From: Cymodocea nodosa | Taxonomy: Eukaryota; Streptophyta; Magnoliopsida; Alismatales; Cymodoceaceae | Direction of reading: 5' to 3' | Assembly: GCA_036874045.1 (NCBI GenBank) | Contig: JAZBRI010000003.1 | Coordinates: forward strand, 4,352,501 to 4,416,500 | DNA: 64,000 bases | Shown here: positions 29,201 to 41,200 of the stretch, in pieces | How positions within the stretch are numbered: position 1 is the first letter of the stretch | How the letters are laid out: each line of letters begins with the position of its first letter | The notes under the pieces: model-generated | The model's database searches: none | What the model was told of the DNA's origin: nothing | Seen by the model: only the letters and a program-made list of their open reading frames with translations | Translations under genes and position numbers: made by a program

Positions 29201-32200
29201 TCAAGCATTTTTAAGAGGTGTGACCTTTAGATTGCCTTTCACCTTAATTACTATGAGTATCAATCCTTTTTTTCTTTGATAACATCCCCAATCTATTTAA
29301 GGGGTGAGGGACAAACTTGAAAAAGAAATATTACACTAGTAATAAATTAAAATTCCAAGGATTACAAAAAACTAGATGGCCTATGAGTGCCTTCGGTAAG
29401 AGAACAACCCTTGGGCATCCATACAAATTTGCAATTTCATGCATGTTGGTAATTGAACCGCATTTCCATAGTCTATATTTACTCTTTGGTGTAAACCTTG
29501 CTTAGCAAGCAAGTCAACCAGCTGGTTACCTTCCCTAAAAACATGTCAGAAACTGTGAACCTATTGATGGGGGTTAGGCAGACACCATCCAGAATAGATT
29601 TCTGTAACACAGAGGAATCAATTTCCACCCCAATGGAACCAAGACGCAAGCCTTTAGAGATGCCATGTGTTAGGCCTTGGTAAAGAGCAAAGATCTCAAC
29701 TGAAATACAATCTATAGGATCATAGTAACTGCTGAAAGCAAACAACAAATCCCCTTTGCTATTTCTAAGCACTCCTCCACCTGAGGCATGATTTTGAGTG
29801 GCGGCACCATCTGTATTTAATTTCAGAAATTTTCCTACAGGACAACACCAACTCAGCCAAAATCCACCATTGGAAGTTTAGGACCTTCCAGACATGTGTT
29901 GATAATCAATACAAATTTCTGCATCTCCAACTTAACTCTGCCTCTGACGTCCTTGAAAGAATCCTCCTTATTCCTATAGTAGAAATTACATCAACCCTTC
30001 CAACAGTTCCATAGCAGCATAACCATAAAGAATTTCTTAATTTTAGAACAAATATGTTTTGCCTTCTCTATTAGTGCTTGGTGAGCAAAAGCTTTCCACT
30101 CCTGGTTGGTTTTGATATTGGTATGGAGGAAGTCATTAATCCATTTTCTACAAAGTGTAGCCCACTCTCCACTGAACCAGAAATGTTCAATGGAGTCTTG
30201 GGCCTTCTGAAATTTGCAGCAAATGCAGCAAGAAGCAAGGGAGATCCCCCCCTATTGTAGGTTATCATCAATGGGCAAGGCATTTGAGAGTAATCTCCAC
30301 AGGAAGAAAGACACTTTTGTGGGAATAATGTTTAACCAGATGCCAGCAAAAAGAGGCTCTATTCTAGCTTTAACTCCAATTAGATTCCCGATCGTCTAGA
30401 CTTCTAACTGATTATGTTGAGAATAAACCCATTGAAAATGATCTGTCTCATTAGAGATCAGATCTAGTCCTTTAATGACTTATTCTTGTAAGGTAGAAGA
30501 TAGACTAAGCTACTCAAGGATTCCCCTGTTTGAATGCACCTCCTGTATAGTCAAGGAATGTTGCTCCTCCAGAATCAACACATGATCAGCAATCCTTCCA
30601 CATCTGATCCACCAAGCCTTCCAGAAATCTTTCCCTGGCCTCCTTTCCATTTTGCATGTTGAACTATCATTTCCCAAGGTTGTTGATTTTGATTGGCACT
30701 GATATTGATTCCAAACTCCTGATTTCTCTTGGATAGAAGATCAACCGAGGGTTATTATTGTTTATGAGCCTCCAAACCATCTTCATACACAAGGCTTGCA
30801 TGACTTATTTAAGTCCTGAATTCCAAGTCCACCTTCTTCCTTAGGTTTAGTGATCCTAGACCACCTCACCCAGTTAGTATGTTTCTCCATATTACCCCCA
30901 CAAAAAAGATGCATAAATCTACCTGCATTTATCCAGAACTCCTTAGGGGACATCATACACACTAAGAGTGTGTATGGGAATACTAGCTGGGATGGGTTTG
31001 ACAGAAGAAGTCGCCCACCAGGAGATAGTAATTCTCTCTTCCAGTGCGTAAGTTTGTTCTAGATTTTATGGATAATGTATTCAAAGTAATTGATTTTGCA
31101 TCCATCTTTAAAGATTGGGCAACCCAGATATCTGAACGGTAAGTACCCTCTCTTGAAGCCCACAAGATTGGATATGAGTCTATCCCTGCAAAGAGCAAGA
31201 TTTTTCACAGCAATAAAAAAGCTCTTGAAGCCCACAAGATTGGATATGAGCCTATCCCTGCAAAGAGCAAGATTTTTCACAGCAATAAAAAAGCTTTTAT
31301 TACTGTTTATCTTTTGGCCTGTGATAGCTTGATGGTTAGCAAGAAGTTCCATGACAAAATCTATACTTTTGTTTCTCTTATTCAGGAAAATAATAAGGCC
31401 GTCAACATATAGTAGATGGGAAAAATCTATACTGCTGATACCTATTTTATAAGGAATGATCTTCCTATGCCTAATCATTTTATCAAAGATCCTAGAGAGA
31501 AGCTCCTCAACAATGATAAAAAGATAAGAAGATAAGAGATCTCCTTGCCTCAGCCCTCTAGTTGCAAAGAAAAAGGGAGATGGGACCCCATTGATGAGCA
31601 TCCAAAAATTCACATTTTCAATGCAGTTTCTAATGATATTTGTAAAATCCATGGAGAAACCAAATCTATGCATAACCTCATAAATGGCCCTCCATTCCAT
31701 GCAATCATATGCTCTCCATGTCTATATTCAAAATTAGATTTCCACCTTTGTCACCTTTATCAATTAATTTAACTAATTGTTAACCAAAGCAACATTATCA
31801 AAGAGACTTCTACCTTTGACAAAAGCTCCTTAAGGAGGGGAGATAATTCTATTAAGAAGTGTGGAGATTCATTGAACTGGCACTGTAGCTAAAATTTTAC
31901 ATCTCACATTGCATAAACTTATGGGATGAAAGTCTTTAAACTCTGTAAGCTCATCTTTCTTAGGAATTAAGGTGAGAAAAGTTGCCTTCCACATATCCTG
32001 ATAGAACTCAGGTGAAAGCCCATCTCCATAGAGAAAACATCTCTAATTTCATCCCTGGATGGAATGGTGCAAAGAAAAGCATTATCACTACTATCCAGAA
32101 TGTTAGGAATGTTATTTAATGAGTATCAATCATAATGTTACCTTCCATGCATGCAAAAATTGATATCAATTATGTGTAGCATTTTAATTATAAAATTACA

Positions 32201-35200
32201 AAAAATTACATTTATGTAGTTTTATATGTGTATTATATTTTACTTTAATTATCCTATAGTTTGTCAAAATATAAAGGTTTTTTATCATATTTGGGGTTCC
32301 CTGCTTTTGCACTATCTCCAATAATATTTTCACTGATACTCAATACATTACCTTTTCCCTAAGATTGATACTTGATATCATGCCAATATTTTATACTTTA
32401 TATGTCTACAACTAAGATTAAGTATTATTCAAAGAAACAAAATGTAAAATCAATGGATTAACTTAATGTGATTTGTGAAATCTAGATTTATTATTACTTT
32501 TTGCTAAGTTAATTTCATGACTTTCCTTAATATGTAGCAATTTTTGTTGATTGTTAGCAAGCAAGCCTTTGGTATGCACATATGATAAAGTTGAATGTAT
32601 TTTATGACATATCAAGTATACATAATGTATATATGTATGTGTACATATATTAGTATATACCACGAATATATATATATATAAGAAAAGTAGTACTATAAGC
32701 ACCTATAGAAAAGTGTTGTAAGTGCCAACACTATTAAGATGGAAATCTACAGTCTAGAATCTTCTGAAAAAAAACTCATTTGTCCATACACGTACATACA
32801 ACCTCCACCTCACATCATTATCCACTCCATTCTGACGTCAACACATGACATCATAACTATTTTTTTTTATAATAAGTGGCATCATAACTTTCCCTCCTTG
32901 TTTCCATCATGGCAGCACATTTGTTGCCATCATCTTCTTTTTTAACAAACTAGGACATCTAGACACTGATTTTAGACAAACGTTACTGGAAGTCCAGACT
33001 TCATGTTTAAAAGTTTGGATTGATGGTCTGTACACTCAACGATAACATTTAACTTCACTTCCTCATTCTTTTTTTTTGTTTTTTTGTACGAATGGCAATA
33101 AGCTGCCACCTCTTCATTTTTCTTTTATCATTTTTTTATTTATCTTTTTCCTTCATTCAAAACCATGTTCTTTGTCTTTATTTTATTATTTTATTATTTT
33201 TTATTTTCGTTTCTCTTCTTCTTTTACTTTCATTTCATCCAACCCCCTGCCAAGCAACCCCAAGGCCATCTGGTAACAGCAATCAACCAAGCAACAAGGA
33301 TGCCCAAGCAAGCTAAGGATGAGATCATTGCAAAGGTTCTACACCTGCTCAACAATAACATTTGGACTTCACTCTCTCTCTCTCTACTTCTCATACACAC
33401 ACACACACACACACACACATAGAAAAGTCATTCTATAGGTGCCAACAGCACATGCTACTGGCACTTGACATGTGGCTATCCCAAGGGTAACCATGATGCT
33501 CATTCTCCCTTCTTCTTCTTCTCTTTCTTTTGTCAGACAGATTGAGTTCATCAAATCTGTTCTATTTTCCCTACAAACTCACTAGACTGCAGCATTCTTC
33601 CTCCCTCAACAAACAATCCCATATGGAGAGGCTTCTCAAATACATGTTTTTATCAACGTGTGGGTCTCTTCACTTGAGAAAAAGATGGCTGCAATGAGTT
33701 AGAAAGATTATACACATAAGAGGCTAGTTGAGGGTTGGGTTTTTGTAAGATTGTTGATTGGAACAATACTGGGATGCTTAGATCCTTTTGGGTGGTAGCA
33801 AGTAAGAACAAATCTTTATGGGTTAAATGGGTGCTATTATTAACTATGAGCAGAGTATGAGGAGGACAATGACGACAATGAAGACAACTGGTGGTCAAGG
33901 ATGTGATTTCACGTCTAAGCTAAGTGCCATCGAGAAATAAAAAAAATGCCACATGTCTAAAACAATTTTAAAAAATAAGCACCAACAGCTAAGTAGATAT
34001 TGGCGCTAGCAACAGGTTCAAACCCATAATATATATATATAAAAAGGTTGAGGCAACAAATCACTACCTCTTCCATTGACATTTCCTTTTTCTTAACTAC
34101 CTCATCAAATTCAAAACTCATTGGATTTTGCCACGAAAGTCCATTCCAAACTTCCAAAACAAAATATAGAATATTTGGACCCAAAAAATTTTTTTTTTTT
34201 TATTACAATAAGCGCAATCAAAGCCGATGATGCAATGATCATTCTCATGATGGAAGGCATAGTAGGCAACCTAAATGTACTCATCATACCAAACGACCTC
34301 CTAACAAAGATCCTCATCAAGAGGATCAAGGAGGCCCAACTAGTCATCAAAGCCATAAAGGTCTTGCCAATGATCTAATATGATCCTTAGAGAAGAGCTA
34401 CCAAAGGTGTTCCAACCTTACAACATTTCCAATGATTTCATTAACATCAATAGGGCATCGGAGAGTTCAAGGGACCCAAAAGGAGAGTGTGTACGTCACT
34501 AGTGGCTAACTTTACAAGTGATCCAACTATCACAAATGACAGATGGAAGTGTTGTCATGAACATGTTGAGGACTACTTCACAATCTTGAATAGAGTTCAT
34601 CCCTCTACACATGGCATGCTTGGGATCATTTTCCCACTCTTTTAGTGTTATTCATTATTATCATTCATAGTGACAAGTGTGGGCTATATGGTGGATAAGT
34701 TTAGGGATGTCTAAAGTCTGCAAATGAGTGTAAGGTAGAGGTTGTACACACACATGCAATGTGGATAGATAAATGGTTTTTTTTCTTTCAGAAGATTGTA
34801 AACCATCAATCTCTATAATGGTACTAGCACTTACAACAAAATGTTGTAGGTGCCTATAACACCACTTTTTTAATCTCTATCTCTCTCTATGTATATAAAG
34901 TATATTGGTACATTATGTGTGTATATATATATATTTGTATATATAATAGAATATGAATTGTGAAGAGATGTCTATTGATATATCCTATCAAGCAAAAATG
35001 AAACATGAAAAGAATTTAAGGAGGTAGAATCATATTTTATCTTTTACTTTAAACACACATAACTAACGCTACCTATAAAACTAGCATGTGCAAAAGTAAA
35101 AGAATAAATGAATTGTTAAGCATTGATAATATAATATGATATTTATATTTTATAACAAGTGTAAGCATTAACATAGGGAAATTTGTAAAGCAATATGCCA

Positions 35201-38200
35201 AATCTATGAACAAAAATCACAAAGCAATATGAACAAACTTGTAAAGATAACATGGACAAAAGTAGAATCTAAAAATGGTAGGATAGGATTATGAAAGTAA
35301 ATAAATAAATTTTTAACAGTAATTTATAAAAGTAGCATGAGTAAGGTTGTAAAAATAACAGGTAGGTGAAAGTCAGTGATGTGGAAACTTTCAGTAACAA
35401 TTCATGGCCATGGAATCTAAAGCTCAGGAAGAATCTCAAAGATGAAGAAATTGAACAGCTTAATTTGTTGATATCAGATCTAGGCAAAATTAATTCTCCA
35501 ACTGATGGTCAGGAGACTCAGGACTGTACAATTTGGAAGTGGGACAGCTGGGCCTTTTCACTGAAAGGAGCTTAGCTTCTTATTGGAACCCCTTGGCAAC
35601 AAATAGCAGTTTCATGGTTAGGTTGGGAGGGGCAGGTCTCCTCTCAAAGTTTGGTTCATGTGGTTGTTGATGCAAAACCGATTGGTTACCAAAGTTTTCA
35701 GAAGCAAATGGGCTGAAGTGGCAAATGTCAATTGCTGTTTTACAATGAAAAGCCAGAGGATATGAGCAACTCCTCTTCTTGTGCATCTTCAGCAAGAAAA
35801 TCTGAGATTCTCTACTGCCTTTGGTTCTGCATCATACTGTGAGCTTCAATTCATTGGACACTTTTATGATGACGAAGAAGGGGACACTTCAGGGATGGCC
35901 CAAGAGAACTAGGCAGCACTTCTTTCAGATGGCTCATGCTCTCTGCTGGTCAATCTGGTTATATCAGAATGTCAAGAATTTCAATGGGTGAGTGGTCTCC
36001 AAAGGAGTAGTTGATCTCCAGGGGTGTTGTTCTATGCATTTCCCTTCTGCTCTGATCTTCTAGATTGGACCCTTTTTGTACGGATGTTTTCTTATGATTT
36101 ATAAGATTTCAACCTACCGCAAAAAATTTCAGGGGTCAACTTTGTAGCCAACATGTGACCTGTCTCAGACCAAACCAGAAACGACTCCCTATCTCATTTC
36201 TCTCCTCCATTTTCCTTCTTCCTCCCATTTCATTCCTCTCTTCATGCTGGTTTTGTTTCCCTACTGTCCTACAATGTCACAAGACTGCTGCCAAACTCAA
36301 AAAGCTCACTGGAGCACATTGGAGATGTTGCTGCGATTTTCCTGATGATTGCTATCCCTGAATTTTTTTTTCTGCTGATTTCTGGAGAAGCTTACAGACA
36401 AATGCCTTACGTAATATAAAACACTTGTGAACTTATTTTTATTTGTCTGTTTCTAAATTTACTAGTTTAACAAGCTTTGTTTCATAACATCAAGTAAAAG
36501 GAAAATTTGTAATAGGATGGAGTGAGCACAACTCCATCCAGTCGCTGCTTTTAAAATAATAAAGCATGCACTTAACTTTTCTAACACGGTAACACTTCTA
36601 ATGGTAAAAAGTCTGTGCAACAGGAGGTTACTGTAGGCCATGAACTAATAAAGTGATTTTCAAAATAAATGTTTTTCAAACATCAAATAAATAAAAGATT
36701 AAATAAAAAAGAAACCCATAAGACTATCAAATGAAATACAACACAGAATTTGTGAAACTCATAACGTGAAAATTAAAAAAAACAATGAGCCACAAAACTA
36801 AAACATTTTGCACCTCAAACATGGCATCAACCTTCCCACTTTTAGCACAGGTTGATATTAGAGTGGTATAAAGTTGGCAGTCTGGTTGTAATCCAGCCTT
36901 TTTGACTAGTAACAAAACTTGAAGTGCTCCTGAAAAGTGACACAATGTTCAGGGAGTCATAAAAGGCTGTTTGCATGCCAATACATAAACAAAGCCTGAA
37001 AATTTTGACCAAATTTACCTTCATAATCGTGTGAACTTGCACAAACGGACAAAAGCATGTTAAAAGTACTTAATGTTGGATTCTTTATCAATGTGGTAAA
37101 ACAAAATGCCTCCTTTACAGCCTTCTGTGTTTTACAGGTTTTCAGAAACCTCGCATGGTAAACCTAACATTAAAAAAATGTCATTTAAGTTTGGAAGCAA
37201 TGGCTCATGTCCACTAGATCATTAACACATTACTAGAAGTGCATAATGTAACTAACCCCATCCATATCCAAAAGTCCCTTGCTTTTCATAGTTTCAAGCA
37301 ACTCAACGCATTCTTTTAACCTTACAAATAATAAATCATACCAATAATTTATCAAAATGCATAAATGGTAATGATTTGAAAAACTAAAAAGGTGTGTTTA
37401 TTTGGTATCAATATTAAACATTAATAAATCATAATGAGAAAAATTCAGTTATGGTTTGTTGGTCCCCAACTGAAATTGAGGAATCAAATTTTCTTTATTC
37501 AGGATTTGTCAAGAATTATTTTTTTTCAATGCTTGTGTTTTCCTTTTTTAAAATTTTCATTTTTCTAACACATGATGGGTGTGTTATCCATATATATATA
37601 TATTAATAGTACCTTCCATTTCTTAGCAAATAATTGTAAGATCTCAAGGACAAGTCTAGATCTGAAGTATTTTTGGTCATTTTATCCCACTGAGGATATC
37701 CACGCCTTTTCCCACTTTTATTCTTACGCGTGAGATCAACATCCCCACGAAGTGCACCACTTGGATTTTTGGATGCAGTCTTTTTCCTCCTTTTTGCTTC
37801 TTGTGCAATTCTCTTTTCCTTACTCTTTCTAACAAACTTGGAGCTGGTGATCTCTTTTCGCCAACATGCAGCAGCCTCTTTAAAAGGAATAAGTAGATGG
37901 TAGGTCATCAGATTTAATTTTCAAGAACAAAGACAAGTGCTATAGTACAAGAAAGATATCATGATTAAGATAAACATGGAGACAAAGAAAGCATGCCAAC
38001 CATGAAGAAGTTACGAAAAACTGCTAGATCATATTACAAAATTCCAGAGAATATACCTGCAGCTAGGAAAGAACCATTGACTGGAAGTTTCTGAGAAGCA
38101 ACCCCAACGTAGTCTTGTAGTGTGAAATGTTGAGGAATCTGACTCAATAATCTGTGATCAATTTTAAGCCCCTCTTTGCATAATGAAGTTTTAACAACAG

Positions 38201-41200
38201 ATTGCTCAAACTGTTTATCATATCTTGGATTCAGATGGTCGACTTCAGAAGATGTTTCATCCATGAGCTGATCATAAGTGGTGATTTGCAAAAGAGTGTC
38301 ATTGCCCAGAATATCAGATTCATTTGAAGAATTTTGTGCCATTTCCTTAGAATCTGAGGAAACCCCAGCAGATTCATCTATATCACTAGCCAGTTTATTC
38401 TGCATGCATTCTGTATTTATTGCATGTGCACTTGCACCCATCCCAGCTAAAAAAGCTGAAGCACTCCCTCCAGTTTTTGTTGTCTCTGCATCCTTAGGAG
38501 TAAAAACAAAGGCATCAAGAGTAGCTTCCTTGGGTACATTAGATACCAGAGTTCCATCATGCATCAAAGAATCTCCTCTAAATTCCAAGCATGGCAAGCC
38601 TTCCAAAACAGAAGCTTTCTCATAGTTTGAACTCTCAGAACTGGAAGATACTCTTTCATTCCCTTCATTCACCAAATTAATTGTATCACTACGTGGTAGG
38701 CCAAGACTCTGGCAATCACAAACACCATTCTCTACCTTGAAAGCACCTTCTTGAAGTTTACCATTTGCCATGTTATCAGGGGATTTTCGATTAGAAAACT
38801 AGAATGACAATAAAATTAGTGTATGCTTGGCATAGAAAGATCTAAAGAAATGTTTCAAAAGTTAACTAACAATCACCAGAAAAAGTATATATTATCCAAT
38901 GGTTGAAAGAACCAAAATAAGCATTATGCCATTAGATGCTATATGCTTAAGCACAGAATATATGGATAAACACTGAACCAAAAGTACAAGCAATTATGTG
39001 TGGTGGAAGAGGTCAATGGTCACTCATGAAGTCTGCAGGTTAGACAAATACTAACCAACAAAACAACTCAGAGAGAAGAGGTGGGATGTCGATGGCCATT
39101 AGCAAATACCAAAGTTATGACAATCAAAATCCACTATCTTTTTTTTTGAGCAATAAGTAAGAGCACATCACATAAATGAAAAGTACAAGAAAAAGCTTAC
39201 CAAGTAGATAAGCAAAGGTGAAACAAAACAACACCAAAATAAGCACCCACACCTCTACCATGACAAAACAAAGACCTACAAAAGAAAATCAAGCAAGACA
39301 GAAACAGAGACAATAAACAAACTCCAAATAACTATGCTGGGACAACCCATGGCCCACATATAGACACAGTCAAAACCACAACAAACACAACCATCCTCTC
39401 AACATGTTATCAAACTCCATCTAAGTCGCCAAATCCTGAGTCCAGCCAATCAGCACCCCTAAAACCTTTTCCACCAAGTGAGAAAGGAAGGGGCCACATC
39501 CTTGAAGATACACATGTTCCTCTCTAACCAACGAAACAACCAGAGCTACCAAAGGTAGAAGAGCCCATATCTGCTTCCTCAGCCCCTATAGCAAGGGACC
39601 GTGTCGCCATACCTCCCAAAAAGCAGCAACTCTCCCAAAACTGACACCAACCAAGACCCACAAGAGTATCCCACCAAAAAACCCACTATCTTTTTACGTT
39701 TGAACAAATATGTAAAGCATATTGATGCACAAAAATTGTGATATGTAAAGAATGTTGATGTACACAAAGTGTGAAAAAATCTTAACCACATAGGATATAA
39801 TATGATGATCTTCCTTTTTGAACCAAGCCTGACTTTGGAAAGAATTATTATTTCAAAGAATTCAATTCCTTTCACAATGGATTTTGGCAATTTGACTAAC
39901 ATATAGTTAATATTATCAAGTTTAGATGAGGTTACTCTTGTTGACATGCAATAACAGAAACTTTAACGTCAAACATGAATAACAGTCAGGTAAATTAAGC
40001 CTGAAAAAAATCAATTTTCTTCATAAGATGTAATAGCTAGCAACAGGCCACAAATATGAACACAATCAAAGGAAAATATCTAGCAAACTTCGCAAATGCA
40101 AGTTGACTAAAGGATCCAGAAACTCCTTAAGTAAAGATCTTGTCCTATTGATCAAAAATCTAAACATCAACACACAATGACACATGATATTTACAAGATT
40201 GTCAACATCTACACCTTTCACATGCATGTTAATAGATTTGTAGATGTCCACCATGTCATGTCATATCAACAAACATGCACTGGAATTTGTTCTCCACAGG
40301 TACAAGTTAATCAACATGCTCAGCATGCCACCAACATATGTTGACTTAGGTGGTTTTCTTAATTTTTTTTAGCTTTTTCTGTGTCTTTTATTATTCAGAA
40401 AGATTCTCTTCAACAAATACTTCACTTCCAAACAAAGCAACTTCTCTTCTCTTCTCTCAAATCTCTCCTCTTCTATGGTTCTTCCTCCTCCACCTTGTGG
40501 CTTGTCTTCCCTCTAGAAGCAATTCCTTGTGTCTTGTCTTCTTCCTTGTCCCACTCTTACATAAGTTCCTCATACTTTTCTTCTCATATAATCATCGAAA
40601 TTTGTTGGAAGTTACAAAAAGTTGCCAAAATTCCTACGTGAATTTTTTCTTTTCCTTATTTTTACTACATTTCAATATCTTTATAAGATAATAACTTCCT
40701 ATCAAATCAAGCATGTTTTGAAGGTAAAAAAATGTCAATGTCTAAAGGATCTTCTAGTCACAGAAGTGGAAATGAAAGTGATGACGATACTTGTCAACTT
40801 CATTCTAAGCATTCTAGATGGATGCACAGATAATCCAGCAACAATGACAAACAAAAGATAAAGTATAAGTACTGTGGGAAGTAATTAATGAGTGGTGATG
40901 TTTCACAATTAAAAAACACTTGATGGGTAGCTACAATTATAATAATGTCTCAAAATGTCCATGTCTTATGGTTGTTCAGAACTAGATGAGGGAATTGCTA
41001 AAAGGAACAAATGCCAAAAAAGTTGAAAAGAGAGATAAATGATCCAAGAAGATTTTCTTCAATGAAGGAGTGAAAAGAGGCAAACAACACAAGTTGGAGT
41101 CCTATAGATGATGATGATATCCATCTACCTTGAAGATTGTATTCATTCATGAGATAGAGCAAAGTATGAAGTTGCTATCAGACAATCACAGGTAGAGATA

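Larger units (their letters stand above)
29266..32118 (-). mobile_element. 5'-truncated LINE with perfect 13-bp target duplication (sense in intron 6)
   Basis: Both sides carry ATGAGTATCAATC (29253-29265 and 32119-32131). At the 3' end on the minus strand there is an A-rich tail (A7 around 29267-29273). Content in order: partial reverse transcriptase, zf-RVT, RNase H, as in plant L1-type LINEs. ORF1, endonuclease and the RT N-terminus are missing: classic target-primed reverse transcription with 5' truncation. Stops make it inactive. Confidence 0.93.

Noticed and set aside
34121..34378. 85-codon frame with IIPNDLLTKIL (faintly F-box-like)
   Set aside because: Too short and isolated for an F-box call; lies inside the inverted-repeat element, so treated as unassigned interior.
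38278..38625. 115-codon plus-strand frame opposite MRL1 exon 2
   Set aside because: Antisense shadow of a well-supported exon.
40350..40691. 113-codon hydrophobic plus-strand frame
   Set aside because: T-rich sequence yields Phe/Leu/Ser runs; antisense to MRL1 within intron 1, no domain.
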